The notes beneath the pieces were generated by a model that was not told where the DNA came from, did no database searches, and saw nothing but the letters and a program-made list of their open reading frames with translations. A stretch of DNA of 64,000 nucleotides, from assembly GCA_038531315.1 (NCBI GenBank), contig JBCBBT010000008.1, positions 8,717 through 72,716 on the forward strand, in the 5' to 3' direction. Every line of letters begins with the position of its first letter. Position 1 is the stretch's first letter. This stretch comes from JAJFFW01 sp038531315 (GTDB lineage: Bacteria; Pseudomonadota; Alphaproteobacteria; Caulobacterales; Parvularculaceae). Shown one piece after another: positions 34,862 to 43,832 of this stretch. A program made the translations under genes and the position numbers.

Positions 34862-35572
34862 ATGCGCATTCTGATTATGGAGACGGGCGCGCCGGCGCCG
34901 CCGCTAAAGGCGCAGTTTGGCGGTTACGCGGCCATGTTCGAGACTTTGCTCCGCGGCGTCGATAACCGATTTTCTTTTAAGAGCGTCGCAATCCACGAGA
35001 CCGGGCGCGCGCCCGCCGTCGAAGATGTCGATGGCTTGATCATTACCGGGTCGGCCGCCGGCGTCTACGAAGGACATGACTGGATTGCGCCGGCGGAAGA
35101 CGTTGTGCGCGCAGCGGCCGCCGCGGGAACGCCGCAGATCGGCGTCTGCTTCGGCCATCAGTTGATGGCGCAGGCTTTCGGCGGGCGTGTTGAAAAATCA
35201 GATAAAGGCTGGGGCGTCGGCGTTCATGAATATCGCGTCGCCGCCGATGCGGGCTGGATGACGCCGCCCCGCACGGCCATCCGGTGCGCGCTCTCGCATC
35301 AGGATCAGGTTGTTGAAGCGCCGCCCGGCGCCGTGACGCTCGCCGGTTCTTCTTTTTGCCCCCATGGCGCGCTCGCCTATGGCGAGGGTCCGGCGATATC
35401 ACTGCAAATGCACCCGGAGTTTGACCATGCGTTTGCGGCCGCCCTCCTCCGCTTCCGGCGGGACAGCATTGCGCCCGACACCGTGCGCGCGGGGCTTCAA
35501 ACGCTTGCAGACCACGACACCGACCGGCACATTCTCGCCCGGTGGATGGCGAATTTTCTGACCCGCCGATAG
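34862..35572 (+). CDS. class I glutamine amidotransferase (GMP synthase-like)
   Basis: The protein has 236 residues. The nucleophile Cys is in GVCFGHQLMAQAFGG near residue 100, and the His and Glu of the triad are in LQMHPEFDH near residue 182. This is the stand-alone GATase1 family often annotated as GMP synthase-like or gamma-glutamyl hydrolase-like; no synthase domain is attached. Such proteins release ammonia from glutamine or hydrolyse gamma-glutamyl amides such as gamma-glutamyl-GABA. The partner or substrate is unknown. The gst gene follows by 27 bp. Confidence 0.88.
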   Translation: MRILIMETGAPAPPLKAQFGGYAAMFETLLRGVDNRFSFKSVAIHETGRAPAVEDVDGLIITGSAAGVYEGHDWIAPAEDVVRAAAAAGTPQIGVCFGHQLMAQAFGGRVEKSDKGWGVGVHEYRVAADAGWMTPPRTAIRCALSHQDQVVEAPPGAVTLAGSSFCPHGALAYGEGPAISLQMHPEFDHAFAAALLRFRRDSIAPDTVRAGLQTLADHDTDRHILARWMANFLTRR

Positions 35573-35599
35573 CCGGTTGAAAATCAGGAGCGAGACCCG

Positions 35600-36247
35600 A
35601 TGAACTCATTAACGCTCACAATAGGCGACAAGAATTTATCTTCATGGTCGCTGCGGCCGTGGCTTTTGATGAAAGAGACAGGCATTGCCTTTACCGAAGA
35701 GACGATCCTGCTTGATCGTCCCGAAACGCGATCGATCCTGAAAGAGAAATCACCCTCTGGGCTGGTGCCGTTCCTCACGCATGCGCAGGGCGGCGAGAGC
35801 GTCCAATTGTGGGACTCGCTGGCGATTGCAGAATATTTGAACGATCTTTATCCGGAGAAAAATCTCTGGCCCGAAGACCGTGCGGCGCGGGCGCTGGCGC
35901 GCTCGATCAGCGCGGAGATGCATTCAGGCTTTGCGCCATTGCGCGCGGTCTGGCCGATGCAGGTTTTAAAGCGCGACATCGGGCATCTGACGAGCGGCGG
36001 CGTGCAACGCGACATCGACAGGGTCCTGGCGCTCTGGTCTGAGAGCCGGCGAAAGTTCGGCGCCGGCGGGCCGTTTCTTTTTGGCGCCTTTTCGATCGCC
36101 GACGCCATGTATGCGCCCGTGGTGACGCGTTTTGTCACCTACGGGCCGGTCGCCATGGACGATGATTGCGCCGCCTATATGAAAACCATCATGGGCCTAG
36201 GCGGCATGAAAGCCTGGATCGAAGGCGCAGCGGCGCAAACGGGCTGA
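35600..36247 (+). CDS. glutathione S-transferase family protein
   Basis: The protein has 215 residues. An N-terminal thioredoxin-fold domain (about 4-85) with SSWSLRPWLLMKETGI and the glutathione-contact segment SGLVPFL is followed by LWDSLAIAEYLND, and then an all-helical C-terminal domain. The SxxxxP arrangement in the first helix suggests a Ser-type GST. It probably conjugates or reduces electrophiles in the cytosol. CAGGAG precedes the ATG. It lies 27 bp after the glutamine amidotransferase and 107 bp before pmbA on the same strand. Confidence 0.9.
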   Translation: MNSLTLTIGDKNLSSWSLRPWLLMKETGIAFTEETILLDRPETRSILKEKSPSGLVPFLTHAQGGESVQLWDSLAIAEYLNDLYPEKNLWPEDRAARALARSISAEMHSGFAPLRAVWPMQVLKRDIGHLTSGGVQRDIDRVLALWSESRRKFGAGGPFLFGAFSIADAMYAPVVTRFVTYGPVAMDDDCAAYMKTIMGLGGMKAWIEGAAAQTG

Positions 36248-36354
36248 GCCCGCCGCGGCCGCGCCGGCGGCGCTGTTCATATCGACGCCGGACGCCGGGG
36301 GCCGAGCGCCGACCGGCTTGCGGCTCGCCGCGCAAGGCTCTATCCCGGCGGCCT

Positions 36355-37698
36355 ATGGATGATCAAACAGCTGAAAACCTTCTCGACTCGCTCCTGACGC
36401 AGGCGAAAGCCGCCGGCGCCGACGCCGCCGATGCGGTGCTTTACAACGCCGTATCGCACAGCGTCTCATGGCGACTTGGCAAGCTTGAAGACGTCGAACG
36501 CGCCGAAGGCCTCGATCTCGGCTTGCGGATCATTGTCGGCAAGCGGCAGGCGAGCGTGTCTACCACGGACACAACGCCCGGCGCGCTGGGCGACCTTGTC
36601 GAGCGCTGCGCCTCGATGGCCAAGACGGCGCCGGAAGACCCCTATTGCGGCCTCGCCCCGAAAGAGCGGCTCGCGGCCCCGCCATTCCCCGATCTTGATC
36701 TCGGCGATTTCGATGAGCCGGGTACGGAGCGCCTGAAGGAACGCGCAGCGGCGTGCGAGGAAGCAGCGCTCGGCGTCAAAGGCGTCGTCAATTCCTCCGG
36801 CGCGGGCGCAAGCTACGGCGAGGGGTCGAAATGGTTCGCCACGTCGGACGGTTTTTTCGGCGCCTCAGGCGGCTCGCATCATTCGGTGTCGGTCAGCGTC
36901 CTTGCGCAGGACGACAATGGCATGGAGCGCGATTACGACTACGATTCCAAAACCCACGCCAGCGACATGCGCGCGCCGGAAGCGATCGGATTGCGGGCCG
37001 GCGAGCGCACCGTCGAACGTCTCGGCCCGCGCAAAGTCAAAAGCCAGAGCGCGCCGGTCATCTTCGATAAGCGGCTGTCGTCTTCCCTGCTCGGACATCT
37101 CGCCGGCGCGGTCAATGGCGCAGCGATCGCGCGCGGCGTCAGCTTTTTGAAAGACAAAAAAGGCCAACAGGTATTCCCCGCCTTCGTCGATATCATTGAC
37201 GATCCATTGATTAAACGCGGGCACGGCTCAAAGGCGTTTGACGGTGAAGGCGTCGCCGCCGCGAAGATGGCGCTGATCGATCAAGGCGTCCTGACGGACT
37301 GGTTTTTGAACGCCTCGCAGGCGCGCCAGCTCAATTTGGAGACAAACGGACGCGCGCGGCGCGGCGTCGGCGGCCCGCCCGGCGCCGGCTCGACCAACCT
37401 TTATATGAAGCCCGGCGCGGCGCGCTTTCAGGATCTGTTGCGCGACGCCGGCGACGGCCTCCTGATGACGGACATGTTCGGCCCGCAGGTGAACAGCAAC
37501 ACCGGCGATTATTCCGTCGGATGTTCAGGCTTCTGGCTTGAAAACGGCGCCGTCGCCTATCCGGTGAGCGAGATCACGATTGCGGGCAACCTGATAGAAA
37601 TGTTCGCTGATCTGACGCCAGCGGATGATCTTGAGTTCACCGGCGCAACGAACGCGCCGAGTATTTTGATCCGCTCAATGACCATTGCGGGCGACTAA
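36355..37698 (+). CDS. pmbA: TldE/PmbA metalloprotease subunit
   Basis: From the ATG at 36355 the protein is 447 residues, the usual PmbA length; the frame open from 36166 overlaps the GST gene and is not conserved. Features of TldE are EDVERAEGLDLGLRIIVGKR, STTDTTPGALGDLV, GNSNTGDYS-like NSNTGDYSVGCSGFWLENG and the closing TNAPSILIRSMTIAGD. TldE forms a heterodimer with TldD, which provides the zinc site; tldD is at 24350. Its place at the head of the lipid A region is common in alphaproteobacteria. Confidence 0.95.
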   Translation: MDDQTAENLLDSLLTQAKAAGADAADAVLYNAVSHSVSWRLGKLEDVERAEGLDLGLRIIVGKRQASVSTTDTTPGALGDLVERCASMAKTAPEDPYCGLAPKERLAAPPFPDLDLGDFDEPGTERLKERAAACEEAALGVKGVVNSSGAGASYGEGSKWFATSDGFFGASGGSHHSVSVSVLAQDDNGMERDYDYDSKTHASDMRAPEAIGLRAGERTVERLGPRKVKSQSAPVIFDKRLSSSLLGHLAGAVNGAAIARGVSFLKDKKGQQVFPAFVDIIDDPLIKRGHGSKAFDGEGVAAAKMALIDQGVLTDWFLNASQARQLNLETNGRARRGVGGPPGAGSTNLYMKPGAARFQDLLRDAGDGLLMTDMFGPQVNSNTGDYSVGCSGFWLENGAVAYPVSEITIAGNLIEMFADLTPADDLEFTGATNAPSILIRSMTIAGD

Positions 37699-37719
37699 CC
37701 CATCCGGGAGATTGACAAC

Positions 37720-37950
37720 GTGGAAAAACAATTGCTGCATCTCGTCTTTGGCGGTGAACTTGATAACCTCGAAGAAGTGCGCTTTCGCGACCTTGACAAG
37801 CTCGACATCGTCGGCGTTTATCCGAGTTACGGCGCGGCGGAAAAAGCCTGGCGCGCGAAGGCGCAAGAGACCGTCGACAACGCCCATATGCGCTATTTCA
37901 TCGTGCATATGCACCGGCTGCTGGACCCCGACGGCGACGGCAAGTTTTAG
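37720..37950 (+). CDS. DUF4170 family protein
   Basis: The protein has 76 residues and starts with GTG at 37720, with GGGAG upstream. It contains LVFGGELDNLEE, VGVYPSYGAAEKAWRAKAQ and YFIVHMHRLLDP, the standard DUF4170 pattern of small cytosolic alphaproteobacterial proteins. It usually sits between pmbA and lipid A/Kdo genes, as here. Its function is unknown. It is 21 bp after pmbA and 18 bp before the phosphatase-like gene, so these three are probably co-transcribed. Confidence 0.9.
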   Translation: MEKQLLHLVFGGELDNLEEVRFRDLDKLDIVGVYPSYGAAEKAWRAKAQETVDNAHMRYFIVHMHRLLDPDGDGKF

Positions 37951-37968
37951 GGCGCGCCGGACGCGTTT

Positions 37969-38670
37969 TTGACGGTGGCGAGGCCGTTCACCCGGGAAGA
38001 ATTCGCGACGGAGGCGGGGCGCAAACGCGCCTGGCGCGCGCTGATGATGGGCGATCATGGCGCGCTGCGGCTTATCTATGACAACACCCATGAGGTCGCG
38101 CCCGGCAAGCTCTGGCGCAGCTATCAACCGTCGCCGGACCGTCTGAAGCGCTGGCGCGATCGCGGGGTCAAAACCATCATCAATCTGCGCGGCGACACGC
38201 CGTCGGGGTTTTTTCTCCTCGAAGAAGAGGCTTGCCGCGATCTCGGCCTGACGCTTGAGAACTTTCGCGTCTATTCACGCGAAGCGCCGTCGCTTGAGGT
38301 GTTGCGCGGCGCCTGCGCTTTGTTTGAGCGGATCGAGTATCCTGCGATGATGCATTGTAAATCGGGGGCGGACCGCGCCGGGTTGATGGCGACGCTTTAT
38401 CGGTTTTTCGTCGACGGCGCGCCGATGAGCGAGGCGATGGAACACTTATCGTTTCGCTACGGCCATGTGCGACAGGGCAAGACCGGTGTGATTGATTTCG
38501 CGCTTGAAAAGTTCATCGACCACGCACGGCGCGCCGGCAAAAGCGAAGCCTCGCGCGCGGCGCTCTTTGAATGGGCCGAAGGCGACTATGACCCCGCCGC
38601 CGTGAAACAGGAATTCATGGGCGCGTGGTGGGGCAATCTGTTGACGGAACGTCTATTGCGCCGCGAGTAG
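37969..38670 (+). CDS. tyrosine/dual-specificity phosphatase-like protein
   Basis: The protein has 233 residues from TTG at 37969; GTG at 37975 is an alternative start two codons on. The phosphatase P-loop is intact: HCKSGADRAG (Cys-x5-Arg), and an upstream TIINLRGDTPSG segment resembles the general-acid region of bacterial dual-specificity phosphatases. A cytosolic location is likely, since there is no signal. Its place between DUF4170 and the lipid A exporter and Kdo genes suggests a phosphorylated lipid A, sugar or inositol substrate, but this is inference. It converges with the MsbA-like gene, with no gap. Confidence 0.8.
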   Translation: MTVARPFTREEFATEAGRKRAWRALMMGDHGALRLIYDNTHEVAPGKLWRSYQPSPDRLKRWRDRGVKTIINLRGDTPSGFFLLEEEACRDLGLTLENFRVYSREAPSLEVLRGACALFERIEYPAMMHCKSGADRAGLMATLYRFFVDGAPMSEAMEHLSFRYGHVRQGKTGVIDFALEKFIDHARRAGKSEASRAALFEWAEGDYDPAAVKQEFMGAWWGNLLTERLLRRE

Positions 38671-40482
38671 CTACTCCGCCGCACGCTCATCACGCTTATG
38701 GCGAACAAGCTGCAATTCGGCGAAGCGCGCATAGGCCTCATTGGTCGCCATGAGCGCCTCATGGGCGCCGCTGGCGACGATCCGGCCCTTGTCCATCACG
38801 GCGATCAGATCGGCGTTTTGAACCGTCGAAAGCCGGTGCGCAATAATCAGCGTCGTGCGGCCTTTGCAAATTCTGGCGAGCGCGTCCTTGATCGCGGCTT
38901 CTGAATCGGCGTCGAGCGCGGCGGTCGCTTCGTCAAGCAACAAGATTGGCGCATCTTTTAAAAACGCCCGCGCCAGCGCGATCCGCTGGCGTTGCCCGCC
39001 TGAAAGCCTTGCGCCGCCTTCCCCGACCGGCGTTTGATAGTGTTGCGGCGTCGCCATAATAAACTCATGCGCCGCAGCGGCCTTGGCGGCCGCAATCAGC
39101 AGCGCGTCATCGACGGTCTCGCCCGCGTCATCGCCCGAAACGCCGACGCGAATATTATCGCCGATCGATGCATCGAAGAGAAATGCGTCCTGTCCCACAT
39201 AAGCGATTGCGTTGCGCAGCGATGATCTTGTGACGGACGAAATATCCTGCCCGTCGATTGAAATCGCGCCGCCGTCTGGCTCATAGAGCCGCGTCAGCAA
39301 CGAAAAGAGCGTCGACTTGCCGGCCCCGGAGGCGCCGACAAGGGCCACGGTCGCCCCTGCGGGCGCATCGAGCGAGACGTCGTTGAGCGCGGCCGCGCCT
39401 TCGCCATAGGAAAAACCAACGCCGCGAAACGAGACGGCGCCGCGATCGATAATAAGCGGCTTTGCGCCCGGCTGGTCCGGCGCTTCGGGCGCGGCGTCGA
39501 TCACCGCCAGCATGCGCTCAAAAGCGGCGAGGCCTTCCTGGGCAACCGCGTTCAGCGTTGAAAGCCCGCGCGCCGGTTGCGACAGCATGAAAAGCGCGAC
39601 CACGAAAGACACAAATTGCGGCCCGTTAAGCGCGCCGCTCATGACGCGCCAGGCGACGACGCCGACGACAACGCCAAGCGCACCCGCGCCGATCGCAAAT
39701 ACGACGGGCTCATTGAGCGCACGCAAGTAACTCAGCTTTTTCAACAGCGACAAGCGCGTGTTGAACGCATCTTCGGCGCGACTTTTCTGTCTTTCTTCAA
39801 GCCCATAGGTCTTGATGGTCGCCGCCGCGGCGACAGTCTCGTTGACCATCGCGGCGATCTCGCCCGCTTGTTCCTGGGCCTCGCGCGAGCGCTGGCGAAG
39901 ATATTTGCCGATCGCGGCGACCGGCCAGCCGATAATCCCGTAGACAATCAGGACAATGACGAACAAGACGATATCGTAATAAATCATCACGGCGCAAAGG
40001 CCGATCAATGTCAGCAAGTCGGCGACGGCGCGCGCCGCGCGCGTCAGCGTCTCTCGCAACACCATGGGATCGTTGGTGAACCGCGAAATCATCTGGCCGG
40101 AGGCTTCGGCGCGCATTTGGGTCATATCGAGCGCGACGAGGCGCGCATACATATCACGTTGCATGTCGCGCAGCGCCGACAGGGAGGCGCCGATGGAAAA
40201 GCGCGCCTGCGCGTATTGCGCCGCCGCCGTCACGACGCCGAGCGCAATCACCAGGAGCGGGCCGAAGACCACGACATCGCGCGGGGTTGCGGCGAACCGG
40301 TTGGAGCCGTTCGCGAAGGCGGAATTGATCCACTCGAGCCCGACCGGAATGACGCTGTAGGCGGCCGCGTAAAGCGCCATCGCCGCCAGAGCCAGCAGCA
40401 AACGGCCTTTGTAAGCGGACAAATAGTCCCGCCAGAGCCGCATCAGCAAAGCAAATGTCGAAGAGGGGTTGCGGGCGGACAC
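38671..40482 (-). CDS. MsbA-like ABC exporter (fused permease and ATPase)
   Basis: The protein has 603 residues. Six helices lie in the first 320 residues, then a nucleotide-binding domain with Walker A GASGAGKS, Q-loop region AYVGQDAFLFD, signature LSGGQRQRIALARA and Walker B ILLLDEATAALD. Half-transporters of this type dimerise; the MsbA branch flips lipid A-core across the inner membrane. The position, divergent from the DUF374, waaA, lpxK and LpxL-like genes, supports a lipid A role. Multidrug exporters share the same motifs, so the substrate is not proven. The 150-bp gap to the acyltransferase must hold both promoters. Confidence 0.9.
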   Translation of the reverse strand: MSARNPSSTFALLMRLWRDYLSAYKGRLLLALAAMALYAAAYSVIPVGLEWINSAFANGSNRFAATPRDVVVFGPLLVIALGVVTAAAQYAQARFSIGASLSALRDMQRDMYARLVALDMTQMRAEASGQMISRFTNDPMVLRETLTRAARAVADLLTLIGLCAVMIYYDIVLFVIVLIVYGIIGWPVAAIGKYLRQRSREAQEQAGEIAAMVNETVAAAATIKTYGLEERQKSRAEDAFNTRLSLLKKLSYLRALNEPVVFAIGAGALGVVVGVVAWRVMSGALNGPQFVSFVVALFMLSQPARGLSTLNAVAQEGLAAFERMLAVIDAAPEAPDQPGAKPLIIDRGAVSFRGVGFSYGEGAAALNDVSLDAPAGATVALVGASGAGKSTLFSLLTRLYEPDGGAISIDGQDISSVTRSSLRNAIAYVGQDAFLFDASIGDNIRVGVSGDDAGETVDDALLIAAAKAAAAHEFIMATPQHYQTPVGEGGARLSGGQRQRIALARAFLKDAPILLLDEATAALDADSEAAIKDALARICKGRTTLIIAHRLSTVQNADLIAVMDKGRIVASGAHEALMATNEAYARFAELQLVRHKRDERAAE

Positions 40483-40632
40483 GGCTTCGGCTTTCTCTGG
40501 GGTCTTGGCGCGAAAATAAACGTCGCGCAGGGCCGTGGAAGCATGGCCGTCGCCGCATCGGCGTTCAAGCCTTGCGGGCGACCAGCCCCTCCCGCCGCCA
40601 TGCGCCTGTGGCGCGACCAGTTGAGAGCCGCC

Positions 40633-41376
40633 ATGTCCCTTCGCGCCTTTTCAAAGAAAATCTTGAAGAGCGATTTTGCGATTGGCCTGATCAGCGGCGC
40701 GATCGCCGCCTATATCCGGCTGGTGTGGCGGACAACGCGCTGGACCATCGATGGTCGCGACCATTTCGATGCATTGGACGCGCACGGCGGCGGCTTCATT
40801 CTCGCGTTCTGGCATCAGCGCCTGTTGATGCTGCCGCGCCTGCGCGATGAATCCGACCGGGCATTTTACATGCTGATTTCAACCCATACGGACGGCGACA
40901 TTATTGCGCGCGCCGTCGAGGGCTTTGGCGTCCGGTTCGTTCGCGGATCGGCGTCGAACCCGAAGAAGGCCTTCAAGAGCAAAAGCGGCGCGCCGGCGCT
41001 GGCGCAATTAATTGCCGCGCTTGAAAAGGGCGACGTGGTCGGCATGACGCCCGACGGCCCGCGCGGGCCCAGCCGCAAAGTCCAGGCGGGAATTGTTAGA
41101 TTATCGCACATGACGGGCGCCCCGATTTTGCCGATCTCCTACGCCACCTCACGCGGTCGGCGTTTGAAATCATGGGATCGCTTCTGGCTCGCCACCCCTT
41201 TTTCGCGCGGCGCTTTTGTCGCCGGCGCGCCGATCTCTCCGCCGGCAAACACGGATCCTTCCGCGATTGACGGGGCCAAGGCCGCCCTCGCGGCGGCGCT
41301 CGACGAGGCGACGGCCCGCGCCGAAGCCCTCGCCGGCGCGCGGCAATTATCCTCTCGCCATAATGGGCCGGCGTGA
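40633..41376 (+). CDS. DUF374 lysophospholipid acyltransferase-like protein
   Basis: I chose the ATG at 40633 (247 residues); one at 40600 is possible. The frame stays open far upstream opposite the MsbA-like gene, which is a shadow. Motifs are AFWHQRLLMLP, STHTDGDIIARAVEGFGV and GMTPDGPRGPSRKVQAG, the DUF374 pattern related to LPS acyltransferases. It is a fixed neighbour of waaA in alphaproteobacteria and probably acts on lipid A or a related glycerolipid at the inner membrane. waaA starts 15 bp downstream, so the two are co-transcribed. Confidence 0.88.
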   Translation: MSLRAFSKKILKSDFAIGLISGAIAAYIRLVWRTTRWTIDGRDHFDALDAHGGGFILAFWHQRLLMLPRLRDESDRAFYMLISTHTDGDIIARAVEGFGVRFVRGSASNPKKAFKSKSGAPALAQLIAALEKGDVVGMTPDGPRGPSRKVQAGIVRLSHMTGAPILPISYATSRGRRLKSWDRFWLATPFSRGAFVAGAPISPPANTDPSAIDGAKAALAAALDEATARAEALAGARQLSSRHNGPA

Positions 41377-41391
41377 GGTAGTCTTTCCCGG

Positions 41392-42795
41392 ATGTCCACC
41401 ACGCCGCACTCTTCCCAATCGGCCCGTCAACCGGCGCGCGCCGACGAGCCCGAGCGGACACTGTCATCGGCCCCGCTTGATGCGTCGCCGGAAGATGCGG
41501 CGCTCTCCGCGCCGATGGGCTTGAGGGCCTATCAAACCGTTAGCCGGGCGGCGGAGCCGATTGCCGGCTATGCGCTGAAGCGACGGCTGAAAGCAGGCAA
41601 GGAAGACCCCGACCGTATCGCTGAACGGCGCGGGCTCGCCAGCGCCGCGCGCCCGCATGGCGCGCTCGCGTGGATCCACGGCGCCAGCGTCGGCGAGTCG
41701 CTCTCGATCCTGCCGCTGGTGAAGACGCTGAGCGAAGCGCGCGCCGATTTGCACTTTCTCGTCACCACAGGCACCGTGACGTCCGCGCGCCTGATGGCGG
41801 AACGTCTGCCGGAAAATGCGATCCATCAATATATTCCGCTCGATCACCCGCGTTATGTCGCCGCCTTCATGGATCATTGGCGCCCTGAAGCGGCGGTCTT
41901 TGTGGAATCTGAGTTCTGGCCCAATCTCATCCTCGAAGCGCGCCGGCGCGTGCGTGCGCTCGCGCTGGTCAATGGCCGGGTTTCGCCGAAATCCTATGAA
42001 GACTGGGTGCGCCGCAAGCAGGCGATCCGATACCTCCTCGACTCCTTCGACGTGCTCGTCGCACAGGACCGCAAGAACGCCGAACGCCTCGCCGAACTAT
42101 CCGGCCGGGACGTGCCGACTTTTGGCAATCTGAAAAACGCCGCCCCGGCGCTGCCCGCCAATAACGAAGACCTGCAAACATTGCGCGCGCAAATCGACGG
42201 ACGCCCGATCTGGCTCGCCGCCAGCACCCATCCGGGCGAGGAAGACGCCGTCCTCCACGCGCATCAGAAATTAAAAGCGAAATTCCCGCGTCTTTTAACG
42301 GTGCTGGCGCCGCGCCATCCGGCGCGCGGCGAAGAGATTCGCAATATCGCGCTTGAAAACGGCCTCGTCGCCGACTTGCGGTCAAACAAATTGCCGCTGA
42401 CCGCTGAGACGGAAGTCTATGTCGCCGACACGCTGGGCGAGCTTGGGCTGTTCTACCGGCTGAGTGATATCTCGTTTGTGGGCGGCAGCCTGACGCCGAA
42501 GGGCGGGCACAATCCGCTTGAGCCAGCCCGGCTAGGCGGCGCCATTCTACACGGTCCGTATACGTTTAATTTTGTTGAGACCTATGACGACATGCGCGCA
42601 ACCCGCGGCGCCGCGCTGGTGCGCAATGAGCGTGAATTAAAAACAGCGGTCAGCCGTCTTCTCGACGACGACAAGACGCGCAACGCGATGGCGGCGGCCG
42701 CGCGCGAAGGCGCTGAAGCGAGCGCGCAAAAAGTCCTCGCCGAAGTCAGCGACATCGTGATGGCGCAAATCAGAAAAAGCGATCTCGCAGCCTGA
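41392..42795 (+). CDS. waaA: 3-deoxy-D-manno-octulosonate (Kdo) transferase
   Basis: The protein has 467 residues. The conserved N-terminal block WIHGASVGE, with the catalytic Glu, is at about residues 97-105; WRPEAAVFVESEFWPNL and VGGSLTPKGGHNPLEPA are further GT30 motifs. It adds Kdo to the lipid A precursor at the inner membrane. An unusual N-terminal extension of about 45 polar residues precedes the usual start (near AYQTVSRAAEPIAGY). The extension contains no signal peptide; a later start is possible but no ribosome site favours one. It lies between DUF374 and lpxK. Confidence 0.95.
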   Translation: MSTTPHSSQSARQPARADEPERTLSSAPLDASPEDAALSAPMGLRAYQTVSRAAEPIAGYALKRRLKAGKEDPDRIAERRGLASAARPHGALAWIHGASVGESLSILPLVKTLSEARADLHFLVTTGTVTSARLMAERLPENAIHQYIPLDHPRYVAAFMDHWRPEAAVFVESEFWPNLILEARRRVRALALVNGRVSPKSYEDWVRRKQAIRYLLDSFDVLVAQDRKNAERLAELSGRDVPTFGNLKNAAPALPANNEDLQTLRAQIDGRPIWLAASTHPGEEDAVLHAHQKLKAKFPRLLTVLAPRHPARGEEIRNIALENGLVADLRSNKLPLTAETEVYVADTLGELGLFYRLSDISFVGGSLTPKGGHNPLEPARLGGAILHGPYTFNFVETYDDMRATRGAALVRNERELKTAVSRLLDDDKTRNAMAAAAREGAEASAQKVLAEVSDIVMAQIRKSDLAA

Positions 42796-42806
42796 AAGGC
42801 CGTTTC

Positions 42807-43832
42807 GTGGCGCCGCTAATGTTAAAAGAGCCGTGGTTCTGGCGCAGCGAGAGCGCAGCAGCCGAAGCATTGCGCCGCGCCGCATCGCCGCTCGCGCACG
42901 CTTATAACGCCGTCCAGAAAAGACAATGGGCGCGCCGCCGACCGGGACGCGCGCCCGTTCCGGTGATGTGCGTCGGCGCAGCCGCCATGGGCGGCGCCGG
43001 CAAGACGCCGTTTGCGATGATGATTGGGGCGCTGATCGAACAACAGGCAAAGACGCCGCACTTTTTGTTGCGCGGTTACGGCGGCAGCCTCGAGGGGCCG
43101 GCGCAGGTCGTCTCCGATCAACACAGCGCCGCAGAAGTTGGCGATGAGGCGCTGTTGCTTGCGCGGCGGGGTCCGACATGGGTCGCCGCCGACCGCATGG
43201 CGGGCGCGCGTGCAGCCGCGCAGGCCGGGGCCGATGTCGTCGTCATGGATGACGGTTTCCAAAATCCAAGCCTCGCCAAAACGGTTTCCTTTTTATTGCT
43301 CGACGCGTCAACGCCGCCGGTCAGGGCGCGGGTTTTTCCCGCGGGACCCTATCGCGAACCCATCGCGCAGGCGCTGACGCGGGCTGATTTCGTTGTCACC
43401 GTCAAGGAAACACAAGACGCCGCGATTGATCCCGCCCTGCGCGATGCGATTGGCGCCATGCCGACGGCATCGATGTGGCTGGCGCCGAGATTAGAGGGGG
43501 CGCGCGAAAAAGCGCTCGCCTTTTGCGGCATCGGACGACCTCAGAAATTTTTCGGCGCCTTAAGGCGCGGCGGCGTTGTGCTCGCCGACGCGGTCGCCTT
43601 TCCCGATCATCATGTGTTTTCGCAAGCCGAACTTGATCGCTTGCGCAAGCGCGCCAACGCCGCCGGCGCCGTCCTTACAACAACGGAAAAAGATTTCTGT
43701 CGCTTGCCGCCCGAGGCCCGCGATCACATCACCGTCGTCAAAGTTGACGCCAGAACCGATAATGAGGCGCTGATCGCGGCGACCCTCGCCAAGGCGATTG
43801 ACGATTTCACCGCTCACCGTGACGCGTCATGA
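42807..43832 (+). CDS. lpxK: tetraacyldisaccharide 4'-kinase
   Basis: The protein has 341 residues from GTG at 42807; ATG at 42819 is an alternative that gives LKEPWFWRSES as the N-terminus. The P-loop is GGAGKTPFAMM, slightly different from the usual GGTGKTP. DDGFQNPSL carries the catalytic and metal-binding Asp region, and TTEKDFCRLP is the C-terminal LpxK motif. It phosphorylates the 4' position of the lipid A precursor at the inner membrane. It is 11 bp after waaA and overlaps the next acyltransferase gene by 4 bp. Confidence 0.94.
   Translation: MAPLMLKEPWFWRSESAAAEALRRAASPLAHAYNAVQKRQWARRRPGRAPVPVMCVGAAAMGGAGKTPFAMMIGALIEQQAKTPHFLLRGYGGSLEGPAQVVSDQHSAAEVGDEALLLARRGPTWVAADRMAGARAAAQAGADVVVMDDGFQNPSLAKTVSFLLLDASTPPVRARVFPAGPYREPIAQALTRADFVVTVKETQDAAIDPALRDAIGAMPTASMWLAPRLEGAREKALAFCGIGRPQKFFGALRRGGVVLADAVAFPDHHVFSQAELDRLRKRANAAGAVLTTTEKDFCRLPPEARDHITVVKVDARTDNEALIAATLAKAIDDFTAHRDAS

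Noticed and set aside
39577..40632. Long open frame on the plus strand opposite the MsbA-like gene, continuous with the DUF374 gene
   Set aside because: It is rich in Arg, His and Asp in the manner of antisense frames of GC-rich genes and has no family motif. The MsbA-like protein on the other strand is complete.
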